A stretch of DNA of 64,000 nt from Dreissena polymorpha (taxonomy: Eukaryota > Mollusca > Bivalvia > Myida > Dreissenidae), in the NCBI RefSeq assembly GCF_020536995.1, contig NW_026273350.1:1-64000 (forward strand). The letters are read 5' to 3'. The number at the start of each line of letters is the position of its first letter. The first letter of the stretch is position 1. Below the pieces are notes generated by a model. It had not been told where the DNA came from. It saw only the letters and a program-made list of their open reading frames with translations, and made no database searches. Of this stretch, positions 24,513 through 34,342 are shown one piece after another. Made by a program: the position numbers and the translations under genes.

Positions 24513-25000
24513 AAGGGGACCTTTCACAAATTTTGGCATGTATTGAAGTTTGTCATTAAATGTTTAACATAAATAAATGTAAACATTTGATCTAAAAAGC
24601 TCCATTAAAAAAAAAACAAATATATTAAATAAAGAAAAAAAGTAACCCTCAACTTGGCTGGAACCATTGACCCCTGGAGTAAAACACTAACGCTTACACC
24701 ACTAGCCAATCAGTGCTCATACAATTATTGATGTATTTTATATTTTATATAAGCAATCCTCGTAGTGTCACAAAATATAACGACAACAACAGCACTCTCC
24801 AAATTAAACAATCGTTTCGCATTGCAATGCTTAATAATTTTAAGGTTATTTAATCGTCAAAAATCCTATAATGGATATAATTGAGCATGGCAAGTGTTCA
24901 GTATTATTGTTTCAACACAAATATCATAACTACAACGAAAATGTGCGAATCTGAATATTTTTTTAATTGTGTCAATTAATCAAAACGTGAAAAGACCCCT
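24513..25000. mobile_element. Family B MITE copy 2
   Basis: It is flanked by TTAA (24509-24512 and 25001-25004), with ends AAGGGGACCTTTCAC and GTGAAAAGACCCCT. The tRNA-like core (about 24640-24720) is more decayed: the B box has lost its GGTTCGA form (GGCTGGAACCATTG on +). It is probably the oldest of the three copies. Confidence 0.8.
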
Positions 25001-25284
25001 TTAATATTTTGGATTAGTGAAATAAAATACGTTTGCTGTCCTGTATCACATCGTGCGGGGTTAGTAAGAAGCCGTGTAACGAAGTTCTTTTACCGAGCAC
25101 CGTTCATTTTCCAGAAAGACCGTAATCATAGGACAGAATATACTGTATCTAATGACGTCATTTGGACGTTTTCATTACCTTCTGTCGTATAATATTTTAT
25201 AAACAAAAGCTCTCAGAAAAGTTCTTAGTTCTTTATTTAGTTGTTAACACGAGGCTTCCTAGTCAATAAAATATGTAATCAATT

Positions 25285-25475
25285 CGCTCTGGCAGTCGGC
25301 ACAGCCTAATAAAGGACGACACTTTCCGCCAAGACTGTATTTGCGTTCAGAAGAGAAATCCTTTAAACGAAATCTTCCGAAAAAGCGGAAGGTGTCGTCC
25401 CTGATAAGCCTGTGCGGACAGCACAAGCTAATCTGGTAAGACACTCTATGCACTTGCATTAAGCATAATATCACC
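25285..25475 (+). mobile_element. Family A palindromic MITE
   Basis: GGACGACACTTTCCGCCAAG, TCAGAAGAGAAATCCTTTAAAC and AAGCGGAAGGTGTCGTCCCTG mark the middle and both inner arms; the outer left arm is eroded. Confidence 0.8.
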
Positions 25476-25777
25476 AGAACGTCCTTTAAGGCAATAGGTT
25501 TAAATTCAACTGTAATATTTGAGAATATTGGGAAGAGTTCTAGATAAGGACAATTTGTGTTAAGGTTTTAATTCTACCCAAAGGGGAAATTGTTTTAAAA
25601 CCGTTATAATGAATATGTTGCTCATCGTTAGAAATTACGATTTTATTGTGTTATTGAAACATAATAAATCACACTGGGGCATGAAGGGAAAATCGTCTAA
25701 CTGAAACAACGCTGCAGTTAATAATGTATGTTAGTAAAATGAATACAAATACCCTACAATTATCGATTGCTAATTTT

Positions 25778-25896
25778 AAGGACCGACCGTCCGACCGACC
25801 GGCAGGCAGGCAGGGTGGCAGGAAGGCAGGGCAGTAAGGCAGGCAGGCATACAGTCAGGCAGGCATGAAGGCAGGCACGCAGTCAGGCACGCAGGC

Positions 25897-25957
<61 letters not shown>
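25778..25957 (+). repeat. Compound tetranucleotide repeat (GACC, GGCA, GACA)
   Basis: The tract passes from GACCGACC through GGCAGGCA with many interruptions to a pure GACA run of about 16 repeats (about 25893-25957). The gradient of purity suggests growth at the right end. A minus-strand ORF (Cys-Leu-Ser-Val repeats) is an artefact of the 4-bp period. Confidence 0.9.
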
Positions 25958-26797
25958 TCGTGATCCCGTTTTCTCTCATTATGATTTTGTTGCTTCATAT
26001 CAAGTTCTCGCGTTCTCGGCCTTGTAATCAATATAACATTTCATGTCATAACTTTGACATGTAAGTAATTGAAGTTATATCTGTCATAATACGAGTACTT
26101 ATATCTTACTTTCGAGCCTGAACACCGATTATTTTTTCCAAAGATATTATCTCTTTATCGATAGTAAATGTTTAAAAACAACCATCTACTACATCTATAT
26201 TTATAGCTCATATTTCAAGTAAAATGTTCAATGGTTTCCCCCAATAATCTCGACCAACCATACCAGGCCGCGAGATAAGACAAGTGGAATGCAGCCAACA
26301 AAGAATGCCAATTTAAATGATCTGTTGTCAAAAACAGTCTTTTTATCTGAAATCCTATTTGAAAAAAGACTTCGATACATTTTGCGCACTGGATATTTCA
26401 GCGAGCGACATCGCTTTCATTCAAGATAGTACCGTTCTATTTGAAATACTGTAACATCATTTGTATTGATCGGCTATAAAAATTTTTTATTTCAAAACAT
26501 GTATTGTTCGTTGTCACGTAAAGTAATTTTCCTCGGTCATTTTCCGATATGTTTCTGTTAAATTTTTATTTCGGTCAACCCATGAAATCAACGAAAATGT
26601 CCCACAAATAAATTGCTTACGGTACTCAATCACTTACACAAGAGAACACAATTTTTCAGAAATGTTGGCTGAAGGGGACGAACAGTCTTTGATCACTTAC
26701 ACTGAATTAATATTTCCTTGTGATATCCTTCATCGAAATACAAAGCCCTACATGCAATAATAAAACGGACTTCTTGGTAAGCATTTTAATCAGACCG
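25958..26797. other. Featureless interval upstream of LINE-B
   Basis: No supported feature was seen. Confidence 0.4.
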
Positions 26798-26894
26798 TTT
26801 CTTTAATCAGAAGCTGCTGATAATTCTGGAGTTCAATTAATGTGCATACATTATACTGTTTCTCTAATCAGAAGCTGTTGTTAATTCTGGAGTT
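26798..26894 (+). repeat. 71-bp direct repeat and left target duplication of LINE-B
   Basis: AATCAGAAGCTG recurs at 26805 and 26876, a 71-bp spacing. The part 26835-26894 recurs almost unchanged (2 differences in 60) at 32850-32909, on the far side of LINE-B. Confidence 0.75.
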
Positions 26895-26905
26895 GATATA
26901 GGATC

Positions 26906-28432
26906 ATGGATAACGGCTCACCTGGTCAGGTGGATATAGACGGGATCTCACGAAGCGGTGATCCTTATGGCGACTAAGGGACGCTAAACATTGACGATCT
27001 CGAAGCTGACGACATCCGGGCATATGAGGAGTTTCTGAAACTTTCACAGTTTTTTCACGAGCTCCCTAGAGATATGTGTGTTTTGCAAATTGTAAGAGAA
27101 TTTTCTTCTTATGAAATTGACCTTGAGCGGATACGCAATACATACTTTGAACACTTAAAGCAAACGTGTGAGGACTTCCCGTTTAACGATGATGTTGTGC
27201 TCAAGAAAAGAATGTTTACACGGAGCGGCGAGCCACTTCCGGTTCGGCTCGCATAGGACATTTACGCTATAATTGAGGTTGCTGAAGATGGAGACCCGTA
27301 CATGCTGAAGTCGATGATCAGCCCTGCAAAGGCTAGGAAATCAACAGTAGCGCGGGCGATTCCGCATACAGATGTTGAAAATCAGGTTGGTAATGGTCGA
27401 CAACCTGGGAAGTGTATGTGTTCTAGTGGTATCTGCATACTGAAAGACCAGATTTCTACCCTTCAGGCGGATCACCTGATCCTAAAACAGGCTGTGTATG
27501 CAAGTAACGAGATGCGCATGAAGGAAACGGAAGCTACAAAAAACTTCGGTCAATTAAGGTACAAATTTTGATGTGTAATGAGGCTATAAAAGACTGTTCT
27601 GACAGCACTTTATCGACCATTAGAAACTTAGTCAGTGCATCTGTGGCGAGGATCACTGAGCTAGAGGACAGACTTAGGGTTCTTGAGGTGCACCCTTTGT
27701 TAGATGATGCCAATAATCAGGATTTAAACACGGAATATACTGGAAACTGTGTGTTAGATAGCAGCGTTACATTCACCGCGGTTCCTATCTGCGTATCGGT
27801 CATAGGTTCGCCTGACATAAGGGGCGACGTTAGTTCTGTGCCGGAAGTGATTGACAATCAGTGCGATAAACCTCGAGTCTCCGATAAAACTCACAAGGTT
27901 GAAAAGCTGAGCAATCGTGCCTGCTCGCTTCGTGTTCCTACAACGACAAAACACTCGTCGCAGCAACTCCCGATACCGGTACGTGTCACAGAGCGGTCAG
28001 ATGACATACCTGCAGGCGAATGGCAGGAGGGGGGGTGACTTTGAAGTGAAACGACGCATGCGGACGCGTCGTTTTTGTCTACTTGGCCTTAGTGAAAAGG
28101 TTAACACAGACATTCTTACACAAGTTATAGAACGAAAAGGCCCAACTGTGTCAATGCTGCGTGTTTTCACCTCTAAGTCAAGTCCAGGAAAGGTTGTGAT
28201 TCGTCTAAACGTTTACGATAATGACATGGCCGACCGCTTGTTAGAATATGACTTTTGGCCGAGATATATTTTTTGCAGGCCATGGCGTACACGGGCGGCA
28301 AGACAGCAATCGCCGAGACTTCGAGAGCGACGTAAACGTTCGGACATTCGGGTGTACTCTCCTCACTTCGACTCCTACGATAACGACCCTTGGGCAAATC
28401 GATTTAGCAATCTGGATATGGTGGTGGACTAA
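26906..28432 (+). pseudogene. LINE-B ORF1, broken
   Basis: The ATG at 26906 starts MDNGSPGQVDIDGISRSGDP. The same frame runs to 27571, with stop codons near 26975 and 27254 before the one that ends it. It includes an acidic, helical stretch (LNIDDLEADDIRAYEEFL) and KDQISTLQADHLILKQ, which could form a coiled coil. Pieces at 27568-28038 (ARITELEDRLRVLEV) and 27917-28432 continue the protein after frame changes. The last piece has RRFCLLGLSEKVNTD and GKVVIRLNVYDNDMADRLL, resembling an RNA-binding domain. Its expected role is binding LINE RNA. ORF2 starts 19 bp after its end. Confidence 0.65.
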
Positions 28433-28451
28433 CCCGAGTGTGGGTGTGATA

Positions 28452-31400
28452 ATGGCTTTATTTAATGTGTGGAAAATGGAAGACTATAAGTTAAAACTAT
28501 TGACATGGAATGCAACTGGTATTATGTCCAGCGCATCATACTTGTGCAAAACATTGACTAACCTTCACATAAATATTTGTGGTATTTCAGAACATTGGTT
28601 GCTTAATAACAGTGTACATTTTCTCGACTCTGCTTTTAAAAACTATAGATATATTTTCAAGTGTCAAAAAGATCTATTATTGCCTAGCAAACGAAAATTG
28701 GTAAAGGGGGAGTAGCCCTACTTTGGCGACATGAACTTAATGACAGAGTTTCGCCCCTTGAAATTGATGATGATAGGATTATTGGTTTACAGTTACAAAT
28801 ATCACCAAGTAATTATGTATTTATTTTTCAAGTGTATCTGCCCTGTACGAATCATTCTTATGTGATATACAGGGATTACGTGCAAAAACTGTATGAACTT
28901 TGGTGTGCCTATTGTGAGTTAGGTATGGTAATTTTTATGGGTGATTTTAATTGTTCTGTACTTGATGACAAACCAAGAAGTTTTCTTCTTAGGCAGTTCT
29001 TTTCAGATTCGCAGAATATACCTGTAAATCGTTTGCCAGTTTGTAATGGTATGAAATCTACATTTGTATCATATGATAATGTATATGAATCAGTGATTGA
29101 TTTTATCTGTTTACCCAGTGAGTGTATTGATCTCGTTATGCATTGTGAAATTTTAGATGATGATTGTCTTAAAGGGGCCTTTTCACAGATTTTGGCATTT
29201 TTTTAACTTATTCATTAAATGCTTTATATTGATAAATGTAAACATTGGATCGTAAAAGCTCCAGTAAAAAATCAAGAAAAAAATTAAAAAAAGGATAAGA
29301 ACATTGCCCGGAGCAGGTTTCGAACCAGTGACCCCTGGAGTCCTACCAGAGTCCTGAAGTAAAAACGCTCTAGCCTACTGAGCTATTCCGCCGACTACAC
29401 ATACTTGACTTATTTTATACCTTATATAAGCAATCTTCGTAGTATCACAAAATTTAACGACAAAAACAGAACTCTCCAAATTATTCAATCGTTTCGCGTT
29501 GCAACGCTTTATAATTTTTAGGTTTTAAAATCGTCAAAAGATGCATATAATGGCTATATTAGAGCATGGTTAATGTTCAGTATTACTGTTTCCTCACAAA
29601 TATCATAACTAAAACGAAAAATTACGAATCTGAGACAACTTTTTTCAATTTTGTCAATTTACAAAAGCGTGAAAAGATCCCTTTAATGTATCTAGACATA
29701 GGCCGGTCGCAGTTAGCATAAACTTTCCTGTGTTAGACGGGAAATTCAACGCCAGTGAAGAATCTTTTAAACGTATTAGCTGGAAAAGAGCCACGGATGC
29801 ACAAATAAGTGACTATGTGGGAAATGTTACAAACTCTTTGAATCAATGTACATATACGTGCGATAGTAAAGAAAGTATTGACTCAACATATACTATGTTA
29901 TGTGACGTGCTGACATGGGCGGCAGGAACTTGTATCGGTCATAGATCATTTCAGTCTCATTTAAAGCCGTACTGGGATAGTGGTTTACGTGAATACCATA
30001 AACAGATGCGTCAAAATAGTTCCCAGTTGTGTCGTGCTGGACGTCCGAGGAACAAAACTAACACAGAGTATATGTCCTATAAGGCGGCAAAGAGGGACTT
30101 CCGGCGAGCTCACAGAAAGGCTGCAAGTGAGCATATGAGGCAGCTGAACCGGGAAATTGACGAATCTGCAGAAATGAATACGAATGATTTCTGGAAACAG
30201 GTTAACACACGTCGTACGACCTATAACTGTAATAAGTCCACATCTGGTATCAAGTTCGGTGAAATGGTATATCGTGACCAGAAAGCAATTACGGAACAAT
30301 GGGGATTTTATTTTGAAAGACTATATTCGCCATCTAACTCTGAACATTTTGATGGCAAATGGCGTGAGCATGTGTCACAAAACGTCGGACAATTGCGTGA
30401 GGCACTGATACCTGACAGCAACGCCACAGTAATGCCCGAAGACATTGAGAGGTGTATACGTTCTTGTCCAAATGGAAAGGCTCCTGGATATGATGGTATA
30501 ACATACGAGCATCTCAAGCCAGTAGCGAGTGCTATTTCGCCATTATTAGCTAATCTCTTCACTGCAATTCTTCGTACAGTGTACATTCCTGACACTCTCA
30601 AGCGTGGTGTAATAATAACCCTAAATAAAGGAGGATCGAAACTGAAGGACAATCCGGATAGCTACAGAGCTATAACCCTTACCTCTATTGTGTTAAAGCT
30701 CTTTGAATCTGTACTGCTACAGCGATGTAGCACAAATATGATGACCGACCTTAACATTCACCAGTGTGGTTTCCAAGAGGGCCTTGGTTGTCTGATGACG
30801 TCATTCACGTTAGGCGAAAGTGTTTATTTTGCACGTGAACATGGATCAAAGCTATACGTGTGCTACCTGGATGGATGACAAGCGTTCGATAAAGTGTGGC
30901 ATGACGGCCTCTTTTACAAGCTCCGAACAAAAATAGACAACACTTCACTGCTCGCATTCATTGAATTATACTCGAACATGAGTAGTTGTGTGAAAAATCG
31001 TGGCCATACATCGAAATGGTTCCCTATTCGTCAGGGAACCCGCCAAGGTGGGAACAGTTCACCGATCTGCTATCTTGTATATATTAATGGTTTAATCAAT
31101 GCTCTTGAACATTCTGGCCTAGGTTTCTGTATGTACGGATTGAATGTGAACAGTCCTACAGTTGCAGACGACATGATTCTTATTGCATTTTCAAATCACG
31201 ATGGCATGATGAAAATATGCTATGACTATTCGTGCAAATGGCGCTTTGAATACAATCCATCAAAATGTGCAGTTAAAGTATTCAACGAACAGCGATGCAG
31301 TCGACCGGAACGTATTTGGACACTCGGTCGCGAAACTATACAGGAAGCAGAATCGTACACACATCTTGGACTTAAATGTGACCGTAACATGTCGAGCGGT

Positions 31401-32334
31401 GCACTGATGTGTGAAGCGTCGTCGAAGATGAGAGGTACTCTCAATTCATCCTGCCGAACTTAATCCTATAACACTTCGAAAAATATATGTTAATGTGGTT
31501 TTGCCCAAAGCTTTATACGGCTCGCCGCTATGGTGCAATTATTCTAATAGTGACATAATGCAACTTGAAGTATCCCATAGACGATGTGTTAAACAAATTC
31601 TTAACGTCGGTAGGAACACAAACACCGATGTTGCTTTGTCATGTTTAAACATTGAATCCGCGGAAGAACTGATAGCCTTTGAGAAACTTGAGTTTTTTGG
31701 GCAACTGTGCCGGCTTCCAGTGAGATTTTTGGCCAAGAAAGTGTTCATCCATAGACTAGTACGATATTGTTTAGGGTGCGTGAATATGCAAGGGCTGATT
31801 CCTGACATCTACAGACTTTTACAAAAGTACAGTCTGATGCCTACCCTAGAAACGTACCTGGAACGTGGTGTATTCCCCGGAAAGATGTCATGGAAACGGA
31901 CAATCAAAAAAAGTGTTAGAATGGCAAACAGACAAAGACGCTCACAAAATGCAAATGAAATTACATGTCTCGGGGACTCAAAGCTATTTAAAGCTGATAG
32001 ACCGCTTACCGCCATCGTCATTTGTAAGACTTCACCTTCACTCTCTGTGATAATCCATAAGTCAACGAAGATTCTAAGTATGGCGATGTCGATGCAGTTT
32101 GCAAGTAAATGTGCAATTTGTAATAAGTTCACCGACAGTATTGTGAACCATACTCTCTGGTTTTGTGATAAAACGGAATCCAAAAGGAATAATCTTATTG
32201 TTGAATTGTACAAAGTGACTGGGCACTGCAAATTTATGCAAATTATGATTCTTCCAGTAATGGCAATGAGTAGACATCTAGTGTGTCTTGCACTAACAGT
32301 AAATGAAGATGACCTCTTTAGAAATGTCGTTTAA
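28452..32334 (+). pseudogene. LINE-B ORF2 (endonuclease-reverse transcriptase), broken
   Basis: The endonuclease part has LKLLTWNATGIMSS (about 28490), MGDFNCSVLDD (about 28940) and SVIDFICLPS (about 29090). The reverse transcriptase part has GKAPGYDGITYEHLK (about 30476), SYRAITLTSI (about 30660), YLDG before QAFDKVWHDGLF (about 30867-30912), QGTRQGGNSSP (about 31035) and VADDM (31161-31175). A CCHC motif (CAIC, then HTLWFC) lies at 32110-32166. Breaks: a frameshift near 28705, the MITE at 29173-29692, a TGA at 30876-30878 where related elements have an Arg codon (CGA to TGA, a CpG-type change), and a frameshift near 31450. The catalytic Asp residues themselves remain. Confidence 0.9.
29173..29692. 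mobile_element. Family B MITE copy 3, inserted in LINE-B ORF2
   Basis: The ends are AGGGGCCTTTTCAC and GTGAAAAGATCCCT, with TTAA at 29169-29172 and 29693-29696. Removing the element and one TTAA restores an unbroken LINE frame reading ILDDDCL then NVSRHRPVAVS, so the boundaries and the 4-bp duplication are certain. The tRNA-like core on the minus strand has an A box TAGCTCAGTAGG (about 29374-29385, reversed) and a B box GGTTCGAAACC (29316-29326, reversed), about 88 nt in all. Confidence 0.95.
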
Positions 32335-32849
32335 CTCGAACTCATATGTGATTTGTTTTAACTTGATTATGATACATTCGCTTGAAATCGACTTTAATGT
32401 TTCTTTGTAATGGCATGAAATTGACAGGATAAAATTGTCAATATATTATTGATAACCTAATTTTAGCTTAAATTTTCGTTTTCGTTTAAGGTAAAGTATA
32501 TTATGTTATCAAGAACAGTAAAATAGTGGGGTAATCGAATACTTGATGTTTATTTACCTACTATTTGGTATTAGATAAATAACTTCTTATGAGAAAATAG
32601 CTTTATAAGTTAACAAATAATACACCAACTTTCGCTTTCGACTTTGGTATGTGATATTGTAAACTTAACAACAGGTGAAATGATATCATTAAGTTTTTAT
32701 TCTTTATATTTATTCATGATTACATGTTTTGTAGATCACGCCACCCTTGCTTTGTTAAACATGCCTAGTGATTATTTGTGATTATTGTATAACTATGTTG
32801 TTCGAATCTTCGATATCGGAGGAAATAAAGAATATATTTACATGTATAT

Positions 32850-32909
32850 AATTAATGTGCATACATTATACTGTTTCTCTAATCAGAAGCTGTTGAAAAT
32901 TCTGGAGTT
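32850..32909 (+). repeat. Right 60-bp target duplication of LINE-B
   Basis: It matches 26835-26894 with 2 differences. The sequence then continues (CAATTTATGTGCATAC) into part of another 71-bp unit, and the family A element starts at about 32940. Confidence 0.7.
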
Positions 32910-32939
32910 CAATTTATGTGCATACATTATATATTGTAG

Positions 32940-33850
32940 CCTCGCTCTGGGACAATGCGGCTCAATGCATGTGCGCAGCCCGCACAGGCTAATCTGGGAA
33001 AACACTTGCCGCTTGTATGGTATATTTAATTTAAATGGCGTATTTCCTCGTGAAAGATCACAACAGGCGGAGCATGTTGTTACGGATTAGCCCGTACAAA
33101 TTAAATGCATTAAGACTTCATTATCAACATGTTGTTCCGTTGTAGCTAAGGCTTCAGCGAAAGTTCACTTCAGGCGGATTATGTTGTTCCGGACAGTTCC
33201 GTACGTATTTAATGCATAAAGACTTCATGATCAGCATGTTATTCCGGACAGTTCCGTACGTATTTAATGCATAAAGACTTCATGATCAGCATGTTGTTCC
33301 GGACAGTTCCGTACGTATTTAATGCATTAAGAATTCATGATCAGCATGTTGTTCCGGACAGTTCCGTACGTATTTAATGCATTAAGACTTCATGATCAGC
33401 ATGTTATTCCGGACAGTTCCGTACGTATTTAATGCATTAAGACTTCATGATCAACATGTTGTTCCGGATTAGCCCGTACGTATTTAATGCATTAAGACTT
33501 CATGATCAACATGTTGTTCCGGACAGTTCTGTACGTATTTAAGGCATTAAGACTTCATGATCAACATGTTGTACCGGACAGTTCTGTACGTATTTAATGC
33601 ATTAAGACTTCATGATCAACATGTTGTACCGGACAGTTCTGTAAGTATTTAATGCATTAAGACTTCATGATCAACATGTTGTTCCGGATTAGCCCGTACG
33701 TATTTAATGCATTAAGACTTCATGATCAACATGTTGTACCGGACAGTTCTGTACGTATTTAATGCATTAAGACTTCATGATCAACATGTTGTACCGGACA
33801 GTTCTGTACGTATTTAATGCATTAAGCCCCGTTTTCCCAGAGCGAGACTC
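32940..33850 (+). mobile_element. Family A MITE expanded by a 55-bp array
   Basis: The outer ends GCCTCGCTCTGGG (32940) and CCCAGAGCGAGACTC (to 33850) are the inverted ends of family A. A 7-bp ATATATT on both sides is a possible target duplication, but AT-rich chance is likely. Between the arms, the right-arm sequence has been amplified (33191-33829). Confidence 0.85.
33191..33829 (+). repeat. 55-bp tandem array, about 11.6 units
   Basis: Units start every 55 bp exactly from 33191 to 33796. Most begin GGACAGTTCCGTACG or GGACAGTTCTGTACG; those at 33466 and 33686 (and the precursor at 33084) keep the family A form GGATTAGCCCGTACG. Every unit carries TTTAATGCATTAAGACTTC or a near variant. The regular spacing of variants suggests multi-unit amplification. 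Confidence 0.95.
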
Positions 33851-34342
33851 ATATATTTTGTCCCTTATCGAAGTTTTAACGAAAAAAAATTCTTTAAAAC
33901 AGGAACAAACTTTTGTTTAAAACTTAAACTGGTTTTAATTACATTGAATTAAAACACCGCCTTTGAAGCCCAAATACATTGTAAAATTGTACAAAATGTT
34001 ACAGATTGTCTTATGATTGTAAATGAAGTCTTAAGTAATTACATTCGGCAATCATATGGAATCCAACGCAATTAGATAACGTACGATTACTATATTATAA
34101 AACTCTTTAAATTAAATTTATATATAATCAGGTTGATTTTTGTTTACGCGTTTGCGTTTAGTGATAATTCTGGGCCAAGTATGGCGTGAAGTCATCAATC
34201 GGTTTAAACCATAAATGTATGTAGTGATTGCTCAAAAGCAGTCACATCCACTGTATTAATTCGTTTATGTTAAATGTATTGTATGCATTTTTCCATTTGT
34301 AAATGAGTAACACTTTTGAAAAAAAAACGCGTCTGAATGCAC
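33851..34342. other. Interval between two expanded MITEs
   Basis: AT-rich, with no supported feature. Confidence 0.4.

Larger units (their letters stand above)
26895..32849 (+). mobile_element. LINE-B: apparently full-length two-ORF non-LTR retrotransposon, inactive
   Basis: It has an ATG-initiated ORF1 (26906), ORF2 with endonuclease, reverse transcriptase and a terminal CCHC motif, and about 0.5 kb of AT-rich 3' sequence ending near GGAAATAAAGAATATATTTAC. The flanking 60-bp direct repeats bound it on both sides. A 520-bp family B MITE is inserted in ORF2. The protein has a different style from LINE-A, so these are two families. The clade is not assigned. Confidence 0.85.

Noticed and set aside
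25776-25979. Minus-strand Cys-Leu-Ser-Val repeat ORF
   Set aside because: It is a translation of the tetranucleotide microsatellite.
29306-29393. A functional tRNA gene on the minus strand
   Set aside because: A and B boxes are present, but the segment is embedded in a mobile element, repeated at 19.0 and 24.6 kb with decay, and the arms do not pair cleanly.
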